Source: Tenebrionibacter intestinalis
GTDB lineage: Bacteria; Pseudomonadota; Gammaproteobacteria; Enterobacterales; Enterobacteriaceae
Reading direction: 5' to 3'
Length of the DNA stretch: 64,000 nucleotides
Assembly (NCBI RefSeq): GCF_016632365.1
Contig: NZ_JAEPBH010000001.1
Location: 62,001 to 126,000, forward strand
Both the position numbers and the translations under genes were made by a program. Below, in pieces: positions 47,417 to 57,563 of this stretch (positions within the stretch are counted from its first letter, which is position 1; each line of letters starts with the position of its first letter). Under the pieces are notes generated by a model, which was not told the origin of the DNA, did no database searches, and was given only the letters and a program-made list of their open reading frames with translations.

Positions 47417-47549
47417 CAATTGCCTTCCTTATCTCTTCGTGAACGGAAAAAACGCCAAGCCTGCCACAATCCGTCGCTGGCGTCACCTCTTCGCTGGCGT
47501 TAGCGCTACGGCCCTGACATAATTACCGGCCATTTCACCAGGGGGTAGC

Positions 47550-49460
47550 GTGACGGACGATTTTGCATCAGATGGCCAACTGGCGCGAGCCATTCCCGGC
47601 TTTAAACCGCGCGAGCCGCAGCGCCGGATGGCGCAGGCGGTGACAAAGGCTATCGAAACCGGCACGCCGCTGGTGGTGGAAGCCGGCACCGGCACAGGCA
47701 AAACTTACGCCTATCTTGCGCCGGCGCTGCGCAGCGGTAAAAAAGTGATTATCTCTACCGGCTCTAAAGCGCTCCAGGATCAGCTTTATAGCCGTGATTT
47801 GCCAACGGTACGCCAGGCGCTGGCGTACACAGGCAGGCTGGCTTTGCTGAAAGGACGTGCTAACTATTTGTGTCTGGAGCGGCTTGAGCAGCAGGCGCTG
47901 GCGGGTGGCGACCTCCCTGTGCAGTTGCTAAGCGACGTGGTGCGGCTGCGTAGCTGGTCGTCGGAAAGCGCTGACGGCGATATCAGCACCTGCCGCGACG
48001 TGGCTGAAGACTCGGCGGTATGGCCGTTGGTTACCAGCACAAACGATAATTGCCTGGGCGCCGACTGCCCGCTTTATCAAGAGTGCTTTGTTGTCAAAGC
48101 GCGCAAAAACGCGATGGATGCAGACGTGGTAGTGGTAAACCATCACCTTTATCTCGCTGACATGGTGGTAAAAGAGAGCGGTTTCGCGGAGCTTATCCCG
48201 CAGGCCGACGTCACCATTTTTGATGAAGCCCACCAGCTACCGGATATTGCCAGTCAGTATTTCGGCCAGACGCTTTCCAGCCGTCAGTTGCTGGACCTGG
48301 CGAAAGATTTTACCCTTGCCTGGCGCACTGAAGTTAAAGATACACAGCAATTGCAAAAGTGCGCCGACAGGCTTGCCCAGAGCGCCCAGGATTTTCGCCT
48401 GCAGCTTGGCGAACCGGGCTATCGCGGCAACCTGCGCGATCTGCTGGCCAATGCAGCCATTGAGCGTGCGTTGCTGCTTCTCGACGATGCGCTGGAGCTG
48501 TGTTACGACGTAGCAAAACTCTCTTTGGGGCGTTCTGCGCTGTTGGATGCTGCGTTTGAGCGTGCCACGCAGTATCGCGCCTGCCTGCGGCGCCTGAAGG
48601 AGACCAGCCTGCCGGGTTACAGTTACTGGTATGAATGCACATCGCGCCATTTTACGCTGGCGCTAACGCCGCTCACCGTGGCGGAAAAATTTCGCGAGGT
48701 AATGGCGCAGAAAAAAGGCGGTTGGGTGTTTACATCGGCAACCTTGTCGATAAACGATCGCCTGGGCTATTTCACGGAACGCCTGGGTGTTGAAGATGCT
48801 GAAACGTTGCTGCTGCCAAGCCCCTTTGATTATGCGAAACAGACGCTATTGTGCGTGCCGCGCGCGCTGCCAGTGGCGCGCCAGCCGGGGAGCGCGCGGC
48901 GTCTGGCGCAGATGCTGCGTCCGATGATTGAAGCCAACAATGGCCGCTGTTTTATGTTATGCACTTCTCATGCCATGATGCGCGAAATTGCTGGCGAATT
49001 TCGCGCCACAATGATGCTGCCGGTACTGCTCCAGGGAGAAACCAGCAAGGGCCAGCTTTTGGCGCAGTTCCTGGAGGCCGGAAACGCGCTGCTGGTGGCG
49101 ACCAGTAGTTTCTGGGAGGGCGTGGATGTGCGCGGCGATGCGCTGTCGCTGGTTATTATCGATAAGCTGCCGTTTACTTCGCCGGATGACCCGCTGCTTA
49201 AGGCGCGAATGGAAGACTGCCGCCTGCGTGGCCTCGATCCGTTTAATGAAGTACAGTTGCCGGAGGCGGTCATTGCTCTTAAGCAGGGGGTTGGCCGCCT
49301 TATTCGCGATATTGACGATCGTGGCGTTCTGGTTATCTGCGACGAGCGCCTGGTATCGCGCCCTTATGGCGAAGTTTTCCTGAACAGCCTGCCGCCCTCG
49401 CCCCGTACCCGGGACATAAAACGCGCGGTGACGTTCCTCACAACCATGCCGGAACGGTAA
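47550..49460 (+). CDS. yoaA: DinG-family DNA helicase YoaA
   Basis: A superfamily 2 iron-sulfur helicase (XPD/DinG type) that in E. coli works with HolC to repair replication forks. The 636-residue protein has Walker A EAGTGTGKT (44-52), the cysteines Cys108, Cys168, Cys173 and Cys179 that ligate the 4Fe-4S cluster, the DEAH box in IFDEAHQLPD and the C-terminal motifs SSFWEGVDVRGD and QGVGRLIRDIDDRGV. GTG 47550 is the start, with GGGGGT upstream. tsaB follows after 69 bp on the same strand. Confidence 0.96.
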   Translation: MTDDFASDGQLARAIPGFKPREPQRRMAQAVTKAIETGTPLVVEAGTGTGKTYAYLAPALRSGKKVIISTGSKALQDQLYSRDLPTVRQALAYTGRLALLKGRANYLCLERLEQQALAGGDLPVQLLSDVVRLRSWSSESADGDISTCRDVAEDSAVWPLVTSTNDNCLGADCPLYQECFVVKARKNAMDADVVVVNHHLYLADMVVKESGFAELIPQADVTIFDEAHQLPDIASQYFGQTLSSRQLLDLAKDFTLAWRTEVKDTQQLQKCADRLAQSAQDFRLQLGEPGYRGNLRDLLANAAIERALLLLDDALELCYDVAKLSLGRSALLDAAFERATQYRACLRRLKETSLPGYSYWYECTSRHFTLALTPLTVAEKFREVMAQKKGGWVFTSATLSINDRLGYFTERLGVEDAETLLLPSPFDYAKQTLLCVPRALPVARQPGSARRLAQMLRPMIEANNGRCFMLCTSHAMMREIAGEFRATMMLPVLLQGETSKGQLLAQFLEAGNALLVATSSFWEGVDVRGDALSLVIIDKLPFTSPDDPLLKARMEDCRLRGLDPFNEVQLPEAVIALKQGVGRLIRDIDDRGVLVICDERLVSRPYGEVFLNSLPPSPRTRDIKRAVTFLTTMPER

Positions 49461-49529
49461 TTTGTGCCAGGCTATGGTATGATGCGCGCCGTTTTTTCTC
49501 CCTGCATCGTCACAGAGGTTGACTGAGCC

Positions 49530-50225
49530 ATGCGAATTCTCGCCATTGATACCGCCACGGAGGCCTGTTCGGTTGCGCTGGAGCTGGATAACGCCACTCT
49601 CAGCCATGTTGAGCTATGTCCGCGTGAACATACGCAGCGAATATTACCGATGGTACGCGATATCCTGAACCAGGGCGGCATAAACTTGTCTGAGGTAGAC
49701 GTGCTGGCGTTTGGCCGCGGGCCTGGTAGCTTTACCGGCGTGCGCATCGGAATCGGCATAGCCCAGGGGCTGGCGCTGGGAGCGGCGCTGCCGATGGTTG
49801 GCGTATCGACGCTTGCCGCAATGGCGCAGGGCGCATTTCGCAAACAGAGCGCCACCCGTGTGCTGGCTGCTATCGATGCGCGCATGGGCGAAGTCTATTG
49901 GGCGGAGTATCAGCGCGACGCCAGCGGTATATGGCGCGGCGAGGAGACCGAAACAGTACTTAAACCTGAGGCCGTGTGCGCACGGCTAAAGCAGCTTGAA
50001 GGCGACTGGGTTACGGTTGGCACAGGCTGGCAGGCGTGGCCGATGATGGCTAACGACTGCGGGCTTGCGTTAAAGGATGGCGGGGTGCTGTTGCCCGCCG
50101 CGGAAGATATGCTGCCGCTGGCGCGTTACGGCGTGGCGCAGCAGCGCACCGTTGCGGCGGAGAAGGCTGAACCGGTCTATCTGCGTAATGAAGTGGCATG
50201 GAGAAAGCTGCCGGGGCGTGAATAA
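49530..50225 (+). CDS. tsaB: tRNA threonylcarbamoyladenosine biosynthesis protein TsaB (YeaZ)
   Basis: The partner of TsaD and TsaE in adding threonylcarbamoyl to A37 of tRNAs that read ANN codons. The 231-residue ASKHA-fold protein starts [16 protein letters not shown], the conserved phosphate-binding turn. [26 protein letters not shown] and [15 protein letters not shown] are the family signatures. It lacks the metal-binding histidines of TsaD, as expected. yeaY follows after 43 bp. Confidence 0.96.
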   Translation: MRILAIDTATEACSVALELDNATLSHVELCPREHTQRILPMVRDILNQGGINLSEVDVLAFGRGPGSFTGVRIGIGIAQGLALGAALPMVGVSTLAAMAQGAFRKQSATRVLAAIDARMGEVYWAEYQRDASGIWRGEETETVLKPEAVCARLKQLEGDWVTVGTGWQAWPMMANDCGLALKDGGVLLPAAEDMLPLARYGVAQQRTVAAEKAEPVYLRNEVAWRKLPGRE

Positions 50226-50268
50226 AAGTCCGCGCGCATTGCGCAAGGCGAGTGTAAGGAGCAACGAA

Positions 50269-50862
50269 ATGGCGGTGCAAATAAAGAAAGCAGGCTGGCT
50301 GTCAGCCGCTGTGCTGACGCTGATGCTGAGTGGTTGTGCGACGGTGCCGGATGCCATAAAAGGCACCAGCCCGACGCCACAGCAGGATCTGGTGCGGGTA
50401 ATGAACGCACCGCAGTTGTACGTTGGCCAGGAGGCGCGTTTTGGCGGCAAAGTGGTGGATATTAAAAATCAGCAGGGCAAGACCCGGCTGGTCATTGCCG
50501 CAATGCCGCTCGACGATATGGCGGCGCCTGTGCTGGGCAGCGCATCGCGCGGGCGCATTTATGCCGATCTGAGCGGGTTCCTCGACCCGGAGGATTTTCG
50601 CAACCAACTGGTGACGGTAGTTGGCCCGATTGTCGGTACTGAGCAGGGCAAGATCGGACAGTCGCCTTATACCTTCATGGTTATGCGCATCGATGGTTAC
50701 AAACGCTGGCGCATTGCTCAGCAGGTCGTGATGCCGCCACAGCCAATGTATCCGTGGATATGGGGGCCTGGCCCCTGGCGCCATCATGGCTACTGGGGCG
50801 GACCGTGGGGGGGCTGGTATAATATCGGTCCCGCGCGGGTGCAAACCTTCGTAACTGAATAA
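50269..50862 (+). CDS. yeaY: Slp-family outer-membrane lipoprotein YeaY
   Basis: A 197-residue lipoprotein of the Slp family. The signal peptide ends in the lipobox LSGC (Cys near residue 23), and residue +2 is Ala, which favours transport to the outer membrane. The Slp domain ([45 protein letters not shown]) is followed by a Pro/Trp/Gly-rich tail ([23 protein letters not shown]). In E. coli it is sigma-E dependent. ATG 50269 has AAGGA upstream; the longer frame from 50077 is not real because it overlaps tsaB. Confidence 0.93.
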   Translation: MAVQIKKAGWLSAAVLTLMLSGCATVPDAIKGTSPTPQQDLVRVMNAPQLYVGQEARFGGKVVDIKNQQGKTRLVIAAMPLDDMAAPVLGSASRGRIYADLSGFLDPEDFRNQLVTVVGPIVGTEQGKIGQSPYTFMVMRIDGYKRWRIAQQVVMPPQPMYPWIWGPGPWRHHGYWGGPWGGWYNIGPARVQTFVTE

Positions 50863-50884
50863 TGTTTTTATTTTTAAGTAACTT

Positions 50885-50912
50885 AGACAGCGACTGGTTC
50901 GCTGTCTCTTTG
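50885..50912 (+). terminator. yeaY intrinsic terminator
   Basis: Stem AGACAGCG/CGCTGTCT (8 bp) with a 7-base loop, followed by CTTTGTTT. The T-tract is interrupted, so strength is moderate. Confidence 0.75.
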
Positions 50913-50976
50913 TTTCCAGGATGGAACGGAAATAATTAGTGATGGGCTTCGCAACCTGATAACCGGCTCATAACCA

Positions 50977-50993
50977 AACTGGTACGCTGAGTT
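50977..50993. promoter_or_regulatory. FadR operator upstream of fadD
   Basis: AACTGGTACGCTGAGTT keeps the AACTGGT and AGTT ends of the 17-bp FadR consensus and resembles the E. coli fadD operator as I remember it. It lies 90 bp upstream of the fadD start. The fadR gene is also in this window (60142). Confidence 0.7.
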
Positions 50994-51066
50994 AATACTA
51001 TGTTAAAAGCGCGCCTGTCAGTCGGAGGTTGTGATGACGACGAATAATAATCTCAGAGGTGGAACC

Positions 51067-52752
51067 TTGCAGAAAGTTTGGCTTAATCGCTATCCGGAGG
51101 ATGTTCCGGCACAGATAGACCCCGATCGTTATTTATCTCTGGTAGAACTTTTTGAACGCTCAGCAAACCGTTTTGCCGACAGCCCGGCCTTTATCAATAT
51201 GGGCGAGGTGATGACTTTTCGTAAGCTTGAAGAACGCAGCCGCGCTTTCGCCGCTTATCTACAACAGGGGCTGGGTCTACGTAAGGGCGATCGCGTGGCG
51301 CTGATGATGCCTAATCTGCTTCAGTATCCGGTAGCATTGTTTGGCATCCTGCGGGCGGGCATGGTGGTGGTCAATGTTAACCCGCTCTATACGCCGCGCG
51401 AGCTGGAGCATCAGTTAAACGACAGCGGCGCGAGCGCTATTGTGATCGTTTCTAACTTTGCGCATACGCTGGAGAAAGTGGTTGATAATACTCGCGTTAA
51501 GCATGTCATTCTGACGAGGTTGGGCGATCAGCTATCCACAGCCAAAGGAACGCTGGTTAACTTTGTGGTGAAGTATATCAAGCGCCTGGTGCCAAAATAT
51601 AACCTGCCGCATGCTACGTCGTTTCGTCGGGCGCTGCAAAGCGGTTATCGGATGCAGTATGTCAAACCGGAGCTTAACGGCGATAACCTGGCGTTTTTGC
51701 AATACACCGGCGGGACTACGGGCGTCGCTAAAGGCGCGATGCTAAGCCACCGAAATATGCTGGCGAACCTGGAGCAGGTCAAGGCTACTTATGGGCCGCT
51801 GCTGTACGAACAGCGTGAGCTGGTGGTAACAGCGCTACCGCTTTATCATATTTTTGCGCTCACGATGAACTGCCTGCTGTTTATCGAACTCGGCGGACAG
51901 AATCTACTCATTACCAACCCGCGTGATATTCCAGGCCTGGTTAAAGAACTGGCAAAATATCCGTTTACCGCGATTACCGGCGTTAACACGCTATTTAACG
52001 CATTATTAAATAATGCCGAGTTTCATAAACTTGATTTTTCAACGCTGCATCTGGCGGCCGGCGGCGGGATGCCGGTTCAGCACGTAGTCGCGCAACGCTG
52101 GGAGAAACTCACTGGCCACTATCTGCTGGAAGGTTATGGCCTGACGGAGTGCGCGCCGTTGGTCAGCGTTAACCCGCATGATATCGACTATCACAGCGGT
52201 AGCATTGGCCTGCCGGTGCCCTCCACCGATGTGAAGCTGCTTGATGATAACGACCAGGAGGTGGCGACAGGCGTGCCGGGCGAGTTGTGCGTTCGCGGCC
52301 CGCAGGTCATGGTCGGTTACTGGAATAGCCCGGACGCCACCGGGGAAATCATGAAGGATGGCTGGCTACGCACCGGTGATATTGCGGTGATGGATGAAGA
52401 AGGTTTCCTGCGCATTGTCGATCGTAAAAAAGATATGATTCTGGTGTCGGGTTTTAACGTTTACCCTAATGAGATTGAAGAGATCGTGATGCAGCACGAC
52501 GACGTAAGTGAGGTTGCCGCCGTGGGGATCGCTTCTGAGGCAAGCGGCGAAGCGGTGAAAATTTTCGTGGTTAAAAAATCGCCTTCGCTCACCGAAGATG
52601 CGCTAATCGCTTTTTGCCGTCGCCATCTTACCGGTTATAAGGTACCAAAGAGCGTGGAGTTTCGCGACGAGCTGCCTAAATCCAACGTGGGCAAAATTTT
52701 ACGTCGGGAATTGCGTGACGAAGCCTGCGAGAAAAGCAACAATAGCGCCTAA
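51067..52752 (+). CDS. fadD: Long-chain fatty acyl-CoA ligase FadD
   Basis: Activates exogenous long-chain fatty acids to acyl-CoA at the inner membrane, the step that couples uptake through FadL to beta-oxidation. It is an adenylate-forming enzyme with [11 protein letters not shown] as the phosphate-binding loop, GYGLTECAP and the fatty-acyl signature [27 protein letters not shown]. The last part is the mobile C-terminal domain ([26 protein letters not shown]). I used TTG 51067 (QKVWLNRYP), which gives the E. coli length of 561 residues and has GAGG upstream. An in-frame ATG at 51034 also has GGAGG ahead and would add 11 residues. FadR repression is expected through the site at 50977. Confidence 0.95.
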   Translation: MQKVWLNRYPEDVPAQIDPDRYLSLVELFERSANRFADSPAFINMGEVMTFRKLEERSRAFAAYLQQGLGLRKGDRVALMMPNLLQYPVALFGILRAGMVVVNVNPLYTPRELEHQLNDSGASAIVIVSNFAHTLEKVVDNTRVKHVILTRLGDQLSTAKGTLVNFVVKYIKRLVPKYNLPHATSFRRALQSGYRMQYVKPELNGDNLAFLQYTGGTTGVAKGAMLSHRNMLANLEQVKATYGPLLYEQRELVVTALPLYHIFALTMNCLLFIELGGQNLLITNPRDIPGLVKELAKYPFTAITGVNTLFNALLNNAEFHKLDFSTLHLAAGGGMPVQHVVAQRWEKLTGHYLLEGYGLTECAPLVSVNPHDIDYHSGSIGLPVPSTDVKLLDDNDQEVATGVPGELCVRGPQVMVGYWNSPDATGEIMKDGWLRTGDIAVMDEEGFLRIVDRKKDMILVSGFNVYPNEIEEIVMQHDDVSEVAAVGIASEASGEAVKIFVVKKSPSLTEDALIAFCRRHLTGYKVPKSVEFRDELPKSNVGKILRRELRDEACEKSNNSA

Positions 52753-52820
52753 CCTCACGTCAGTTATACTTACGCTGGCCATGCTGGCGTTTTTTTATGG
52801 CCAGATAAAGAGAAAACAGT

Positions 52821-53942
52821 TTGAATTATCAGTTGATTAAAGATTGCGTTCAGTTAGCTCAGGCGTGCGAGCAGGCGCGGCGCGCGCCTGCCGTCGCGCT
52901 GGATACCGAGTTTGTACGCACGCGTACCTATTATCCACAGACCGGGTTGATTCAGCTCTATGACGGCGAAACGGTTTCGCTAATCGACCCCCTGGCGATT
53001 GACGATATGAGCGCATTTCGCGACCTGCTGCTGGATATTTCCGTAACCAAATTTCTTCATGCGGGTAGTGAAGATATGGAAGTCTTTCTCAATGCGTTTG
53101 GCGTGATGCCGGGACCGTTTATTGACACCCAGGTATTAGCGGCATTTTTGAATCATCCGCTTTCTACCGGGTTCGCCACTATGGTGGAAACCTACAGCGG
53201 CGTGGTGCTGGATAAAAGCGAGGCGCGTACCGACTGGCTGGCGCGTCCGCTTACGCCAAAGCAGTTGAACTATGCGGCGGCGGACGTATGGTACCTGCTG
53301 CCGATAGCTCGACGTTTAATGGACGACATCGCCGGCACGGGTTGGCTGGAGGCGGCGCAGGATGAGTGCCGCCTGATGCAGCAGCGTCGCGCGGAATTGC
53401 CGGATCCGCAAGAGGCGTATCGTGATATCGGCAACGCCTGGCAGTTGCGTACCCGCCAACTGGCGTGCCTGAAGCTTATGGCGGCCTGGCGGTTAAATAA
53501 AGCGCGTGAACGCGACCTGGCTGTGAATTTCGTGGTTCGCGAAGAGCACCTCTGGCAGGTAGCGCGATACCTGCCCGGTTCGCTGGGTGAGCTGGATAGC
53601 CTTGGGCTTTCCGGCAGTGAGATTCGCTATCATGGTAAAACGTTGCTTGGCTTCGTTGAGCAGGCAAAAGCCCTGCCGCAAGCACAGCTACCGGAACCGG
53701 CGGTGAATCTGATTGATATGCCCGGTTATCGGAATGCGTTTAAACTTATCAAAGCGCTGGTGCAGGATGTGGCGAAAGATAACGGGCTAAGTCCGGAGCT
53801 TATTGCCTCGCGTCGCCAGATTAATCAACTGTTGAACTGGCACTGGAAACTCAGGCCGTTTGCGCTGCCGCCTGAACTGGCGAGCGGCTGGCGCGATACG
53901 CTGTTTGCCGGGCGGCTTCACGCGCTACTGGCGGAGGTTTGA
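52821..53942 (+). CDS. rnd: Ribonuclease D (Rnd)
   Basis: A 3'-5' exoribonuclease that trims tRNA precursors and other structured RNA ends. The start is TTG 52821, as in E. coli, and the length of 373 is normal. The N-terminal DEDDy exonuclease domain has LDTEFVRTRTYY (Exo I), FLHAGSEDMEVF (Exo II) and YAAADVWYLLP with the catalytic Tyr (Exo III). Two HRDC domains follow (about 205-290 and 300-370). A hairpin with a T-tract near 52778-52800, between fadD and rnd, probably ends the fadD transcript. Confidence 0.96.
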   Translation: MNYQLIKDCVQLAQACEQARRAPAVALDTEFVRTRTYYPQTGLIQLYDGETVSLIDPLAIDDMSAFRDLLLDISVTKFLHAGSEDMEVFLNAFGVMPGPFIDTQVLAAFLNHPLSTGFATMVETYSGVVLDKSEARTDWLARPLTPKQLNYAAADVWYLLPIARRLMDDIAGTGWLEAAQDECRLMQQRRAELPDPQEAYRDIGNAWQLRTRQLACLKLMAAWRLNKARERDLAVNFVVREEHLWQVARYLPGSLGELDSLGLSGSEIRYHGKTLLGFVEQAKALPQAQLPEPAVNLIDMPGYRNAFKLIKALVQDVAKDNGLSPELIASRRQINQLLNWHWKLRPFALPPELASGWRDTLFAGRLHALLAEV

Positions 53943-54059
53943 TTAATATGTCTGAAGTGCGCCTTACGCGAAATGCCGCGCGGCGGTAACGGTGTGCGCA
54001 GACAATGGATGCGGATAAGGGCGTGAGAATGGCTCTGCCGGGCGCGTTATAAAGCCGGA

Positions 54060-54090
54060 CAAAAATAACCCCGGCAGTGTATTGCCGGGG
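54060..54090 (-). terminator. minCDE operon terminator
   Basis: On the minus strand, stem CCCCGGCA/TGCCGGGG (8 bp, 6-base loop) is followed by TTATTTTTG. It lies 10 bp past the minE stop. Confidence 0.85.
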
Positions 54091-54099
54091 AGAGGAGGT

Positions 54100-54366
54100 T
54101 TAACGCATCTCTTCCGTTTCCGGCAGCGTTACGTTGAGTTCGAGCACGGAAATATCTTCACCTTTTTGTTCCAGCTGAACGCTGACCATCTCAGGATCGA
54201 TTTTCACGTATTTGCAAATCACGTCCAGAATGTCGCGCTTAAGCTGCGGCAAATAGTGGGGTTCAGAATCTCCACGGCGACGCTCTGCAACAATAATTTG
54301 TAGTCGTTCTTTGGCGATACTTGCTGTGCTCTTTTTTCGGGAAAGAAAAAAGTCGAGTAATGCCAT
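54100..54366 (-). CDS. minE: Cell division topological specificity factor MinE
   Basis: Stimulates the MinD ATPase and drives Min oscillation so that the division inhibitor MinC stays at the poles. The 88-residue protein has the membrane-targeting N-terminus [31 protein letters not shown], which also holds the anti-MinCD segment, and the dimerisation domain (31-88, [31 protein letters not shown]). minD ends three bases upstream. Confidence 0.97.
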   Translation of the reverse strand: MALLDFFLSRKKSTASIAKERLQIIVAERRRGDSEPHYLPQLKRDILDVICKYVKIDPEMVSVQLEQKGEDISVLELNVTLPETEEMR

Positions 54367-54369
54367 GAG

Positions 54370-55182
54370 TTATCCTCCGAACAGGCGTTTGAGGAAACCT
54401 TTCTTCTCTTCTTCTATGAAGCGGAAAGGGCGTTCTTCTCCCAGCAGGCGATCTACGGCATCCGCATAGGCTTTTCCTGCGTCTGAGTCAACGTCGAGGA
54501 TGACAGGCTCGCCCTGGTTTGAGGAGCGCAGCACTGATTGATCTTCCGGGATCACCCCAATAAGCGGTATGCGGAGGATTTCCAGCACATCTTCCATGCT
54601 TAACATATCACCACGGTTTACGCGACCCGGATTATAGCGGGTCAACAACAGGTGCTCCTTTATCGGATCTTCACCATTTTCAGCGCGGCGTGATTTTGAA
54701 GACAGGATCCCCAGAATGCGGTCGGAATCGCGAACGGATGACACTTCCGGGTTAGTCGTAATAATGGCCTCATCGGCGAAGTAGAGCGCCATCAGCGCGC
54801 CTGTTTCAATACCAGCCGGCGAATCGCAGATGATAAAGTCAAACTCCATTTTGTTTAATTCGTCGAGGACGTTGCCCACGCCTTCACGCGTGAGCGCGTC
54901 TTTATCGCGCGTTTGCGATGCCGGGAGAATAAAGAGATTTTCAGTACGCTTATCTTTAATCAGCGCCTGATTGAGGGTCGCATCGCCCTGAATAACGTTA
55001 ACAAAGTCATAGACCACGCGGCGCTCGCATCCCATGATCAGGTCAAGGTTACGCAGGCCGATGTCGAAATCGATAACGACGGTCTTTTTCCCCCTTTGGG
55101 CAAGACCCGTAGCGATGGCCGCGCTGGAGGTTGTTTTACCAACGCCCCCTTTACCCGAGGTAACTACAATAATGCGTGCCAT
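54370..55182 (-). CDS. minD: Septum-site-determining ATPase MinD
   Basis: A membrane-cycling ATPase of the ParA/MinD class that recruits MinC and is displaced by MinE. The deviant Walker A motif SGKGGVGKTTSS (9-20) has the signature lysine Lys11 and Lys16. DFDIGLRNLDLIMGCERR is switch I and DFIICDSPAG the Walker B region. The C-terminal amphipathic helix (EEKKGFLKRLFGG) is the membrane anchor. The 270-residue length is that of E. coli. minC lies 23 bp upstream. Confidence 0.98.
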   Translation of the reverse strand: MARIIVVTSGKGGVGKTTSSAAIATGLAQRGKKTVVIDFDIGLRNLDLIMGCERRVVYDFVNVIQGDATLNQALIKDKRTENLFILPASQTRDKDALTREGVGNVLDELNKMEFDFIICDSPAGIETGALMALYFADEAIITTNPEVSSVRDSDRILGILSSKSRRAENGEDPIKEHLLLTRYNPGRVNRGDMLSMEDVLEILRIPLIGVIPEDQSVLRSSNQGEPVILDVDSDAGKAYADAVDRLLGEERPFRFIEEEKKGFLKRLFGG

Positions 55183-55205
55183 AAGGTATTCCTTGTGAAA
55201 AGGGC

Positions 55206-55898
55206 TTAATTAAAAGGTTGAACAGCCAGTGCGCCCGCGACGAGCCGCAGTCTGGCTGCTTTGCCAAAAAAATTGGGTGGAATTTGTTCGCTCAGCCAGT
55301 AAACACCGGCGATTGAAACCAGTTCCGCCGTGAGTGCCGTACAAAAAATTTGCGCTTCCCGCTCGCCGCTGGCGCCGGCCAGCGCACGGCCCCGCATAAC
55401 GCCATAGATATGGATGTTGCCATCGGCAATCAGTTCTGCGCCAGCGCTGACGTGGTTAGTGACGACCAGGTCACAGTCTGGCGCATAAATTCGCTGACCG
55501 GAACGCACCGGCGTATCAATAATGCGCGTTTTTGTGACAGGGACCACAGCAGGTTCACGGGGTTTTGGTTTATCGGCCGCGCCCGGTTTTTCTTTAGCGC
55601 CGTTGAGCAGGGGAAGGGCGGCGGTTTCAACAGCCTGCCGTAGTTCGTCATCCTTACAGCCGCTAATACCGACAATTCGCAGGCCGGTTGAGGAAACTGC
55701 CTGCTGCAGCGCGGCCCAGTCAACCGGACCCTTCAGCGCGGCAACGTTAAGCACAACAGGAGCGTGTTTAAGAAATGCGGGGGCCTGGGCGATTTTTTCC
55801 AGCAATGCCTCGCGGATGACGTCAGGCCGTGTGTCATGAAGATGAACCACTGAAAGGGTGAAACTGCTGCCTTTTAGCTCGATGGGCGTATTTAACAT
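55206..55898 (-). CDS. minC: Septum-site-determining inhibitor MinC
   Basis: Blocks FtsZ ring assembly away from midcell. The 230-residue protein has an N-terminal FtsZ-inhibiting domain (about 1-105, [17 protein letters not shown]), a Pro/Lys/Ala-rich linker (about 106-125) and a C-terminal beta-helix dimer domain that binds MinD (about 126-230, [43 protein letters not shown]). It is the first gene of the minC-minD-minE operon and divergent from ycgL. Confidence 0.97.
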   Translation of the reverse strand: MLNTPIELKGSSFTLSVVHLHDTRPDVIREALLEKIAQAPAFLKHAPVVLNVAALKGPVDWAALQQAVSSTGLRIVGISGCKDDELRQAVETAALPLLNGAKEKPGAADKPKPREPAVVPVTKTRIIDTPVRSGQRIYAPDCDLVVTNHVSAGAELIADGNIHIYGVMRGRALAGASGEREAQIFCTALTAELVSIAGVYWLSEQIPPNFFGKAARLRLVAGALAVQPFN

Positions 55899-56018
55899 CC
55901 TGCCTTACTCAATTCGGTTATGCCGCCGGAGGCGGGACGATATTCCGCTATACAGCAGGCATGTTATAGTCAGCGCTATATTCAGGCAAGTCGCCGCAGA
56001 TGAAATCAGAGCAAAAGA

Positions 56019-56294
56019 ATGAATTGTGTAATTTATCGAAGTACGAAACGCGATCAGACATATCTTTATGTTGAAAAAAAAGACGACTTTTCACGTGTTC
56101 CGCCAGAACTGATGAAAAGTTTTGGCGAACCCAGGCTTGCGATGATATTCCCTCTGGATGGGCGTAAAAAACTGGTAAATGCCAGCCTGGAAAACGTGAT
56201 ACGGGCGCTTAAAGATCAGGGTTATTATTTACAGTTGCCGCCGCCGCCGGAAAGTTTGCTTAAAATACACCTCGATAGCCAGCGCGGAAATTAA
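56019..56294 (+). CDS. ycgL: YcgL-domain protein
   Basis: A 91-residue protein of the YcgL family, with a small alpha/beta fold of unknown function. The conserved segment [34 protein letters not shown] is near the start and [33 protein letters not shown] near the end. It is divergent from minC, as in E. coli. The C-terminus is shorter than in E. coli. Confidence 0.94.
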   Translation: MNCVIYRSTKRDQTYLYVEKKDDFSRVPPELMKSFGEPRLAMIFPLDGRKKLVNASLENVIRALKDQGYYLQLPPPPESLLKIHLDSQRGN

Positions 56295-56810
56295 CGTACT
56301 TATGGCTGGCCGCTTTCCTGGCTACACTCAATACAGCATTGCTGAAAAAGCCAGGGAAGCTTTCGTGCCGTTTTCACTTTTTCGCGCTATGTCCGGCGCG
56401 GGTTCGCCGTAAAACGCGACTCCCCGCTGCCTTCCCCGGCAGGGCGGCCGATGCGAGCGCCGCGCCTTGCTTTGATAGCGCTTAAGCGCTTTCCCGGGCC
56501 GCCGCGGTTGACAGCGCCCTTGCCCACGTCCATTTTTGGCCGGGTTATTCAGACTGTCGGCAATAGTCAGCTCAAACAACGTTAAGGCTTAAAGCTTATC
56601 CGGTAAAATAATGCTGCCGGGCGTAACCAGGACGCGAGTACAAATACAGCGTCTTTGCGGGGCAGTGCGCCTGAGTGGGAAAACGCACAGCGCAGCGGGG
56701 GCCGTTTTTGCTATTTCGCTAACGGCGCAGGGTTGTTGACCGGTGCCATTATACAATAGCGTTACGCGGGCGCGCAGAGTAGTGTTCGTTAAAATACACA
56801 GAGGTCCACT
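56295..56810. other. ycgL-ycgM spacer
   Basis: A 516-bp spacer. The part at 56328-56579 is open on the minus strand for 83 codons and GC-rich, but I recognise no relative and see no ribosome site. It could be a remnant or an interspersed repeat. The right end carries the ycgM promoter region. Confidence 0.35.
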
Positions 56811-57470
56811 ATGTACCAACATCACAACTGGCAGGGCGAGTTGCTGGATTATCCGGTAAGTAAGGTGGTTTGCGTAGGCAGCAATTACGCTAAACATATT
56901 AAGGAAATGGGCGGCGTGGCGCCCCAGGAGCCGGTACTTTTTATTAAGCCTGCCACATCGCTGTGCGATCTTCGCCAGCCGCTGGCGCTGACGCAGGGGT
57001 TGGGCGATGTTCATCATGAAGTGGAACTGGCGATTTTGATTGGCGCAACCCTCAAGCAGGCGACGCCGGATCATGTGCGACAGGCCATTGCCGGATATGG
57101 CGTTGCGCTGGATCTGACGCTACGTGATTGCCAGACTGCGTTGAAAAAAGCGGGGCAGCCCTGGGAAAAGGCGAAAGGATTTGATAATGCCTGCCCCGTT
57201 TCCGGGTTTATTCCCCGCGCTGAGTTTCAGGGCGATCCGCAAAATACATCGCTGTCTTTGACGGTAAACGGCGAAGTGCGCCAGCACGGTTCGACAGCAG
57301 ATATGATACATCCTGTTTTGCCGCTGATAGCCTATATGAGCCGCTTTTTTACGCTTCATCCTGGCGACATTGTCCTGACCGGTACGCCCGAAGGCGTTGG
57401 CCCGTTGTACAGCGGGGATGAGCTTATCGTTAGCGTTAACGATAATGAGGTTGTAACGCGTGTTTTATAA
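56811..57470 (+). CDS. ycgM: FAH-family hydrolase YcgM
   Basis: A 219-residue protein of the fumarylacetoacetate hydrolase family. Bacterial relatives hydrolyse or decarboxylate small oxo-acids; the substrate of YcgM is not known. The metal-binding Glu residues are in HHEVELAILIG, and the Asp ligand is in GYGVALDLTLRD. The catalytic region GFDNACPVSGF and the C-terminal GDIVLTGTPEGVGPL are also conserved. ATG 56811 has AGAGG upstream. ycgN follows after about 90 bp. Confidence 0.95.
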   Translation: MYQHHNWQGELLDYPVSKVVCVGSNYAKHIKEMGGVAPQEPVLFIKPATSLCDLRQPLALTQGLGDVHHEVELAILIGATLKQATPDHVRQAIAGYGVALDLTLRDCQTALKKAGQPWEKAKGFDNACPVSGFIPRAEFQGDPQNTSLSLTVNGEVRQHGSTADMIHPVLPLIAYMSRFFTLHPGDIVLTGTPEGVGPLYSGDELIVSVNDNEVVTRVL

Positions 57471-57563
57471 AGCGCGTTTTCTGCCGCTTAACCAGCGCCT
57501 GCGCTTGCATCTGCCGCCCATACTCTTTATAACGTGCAGCTTATTTCCCTGCGGACAATGCTG

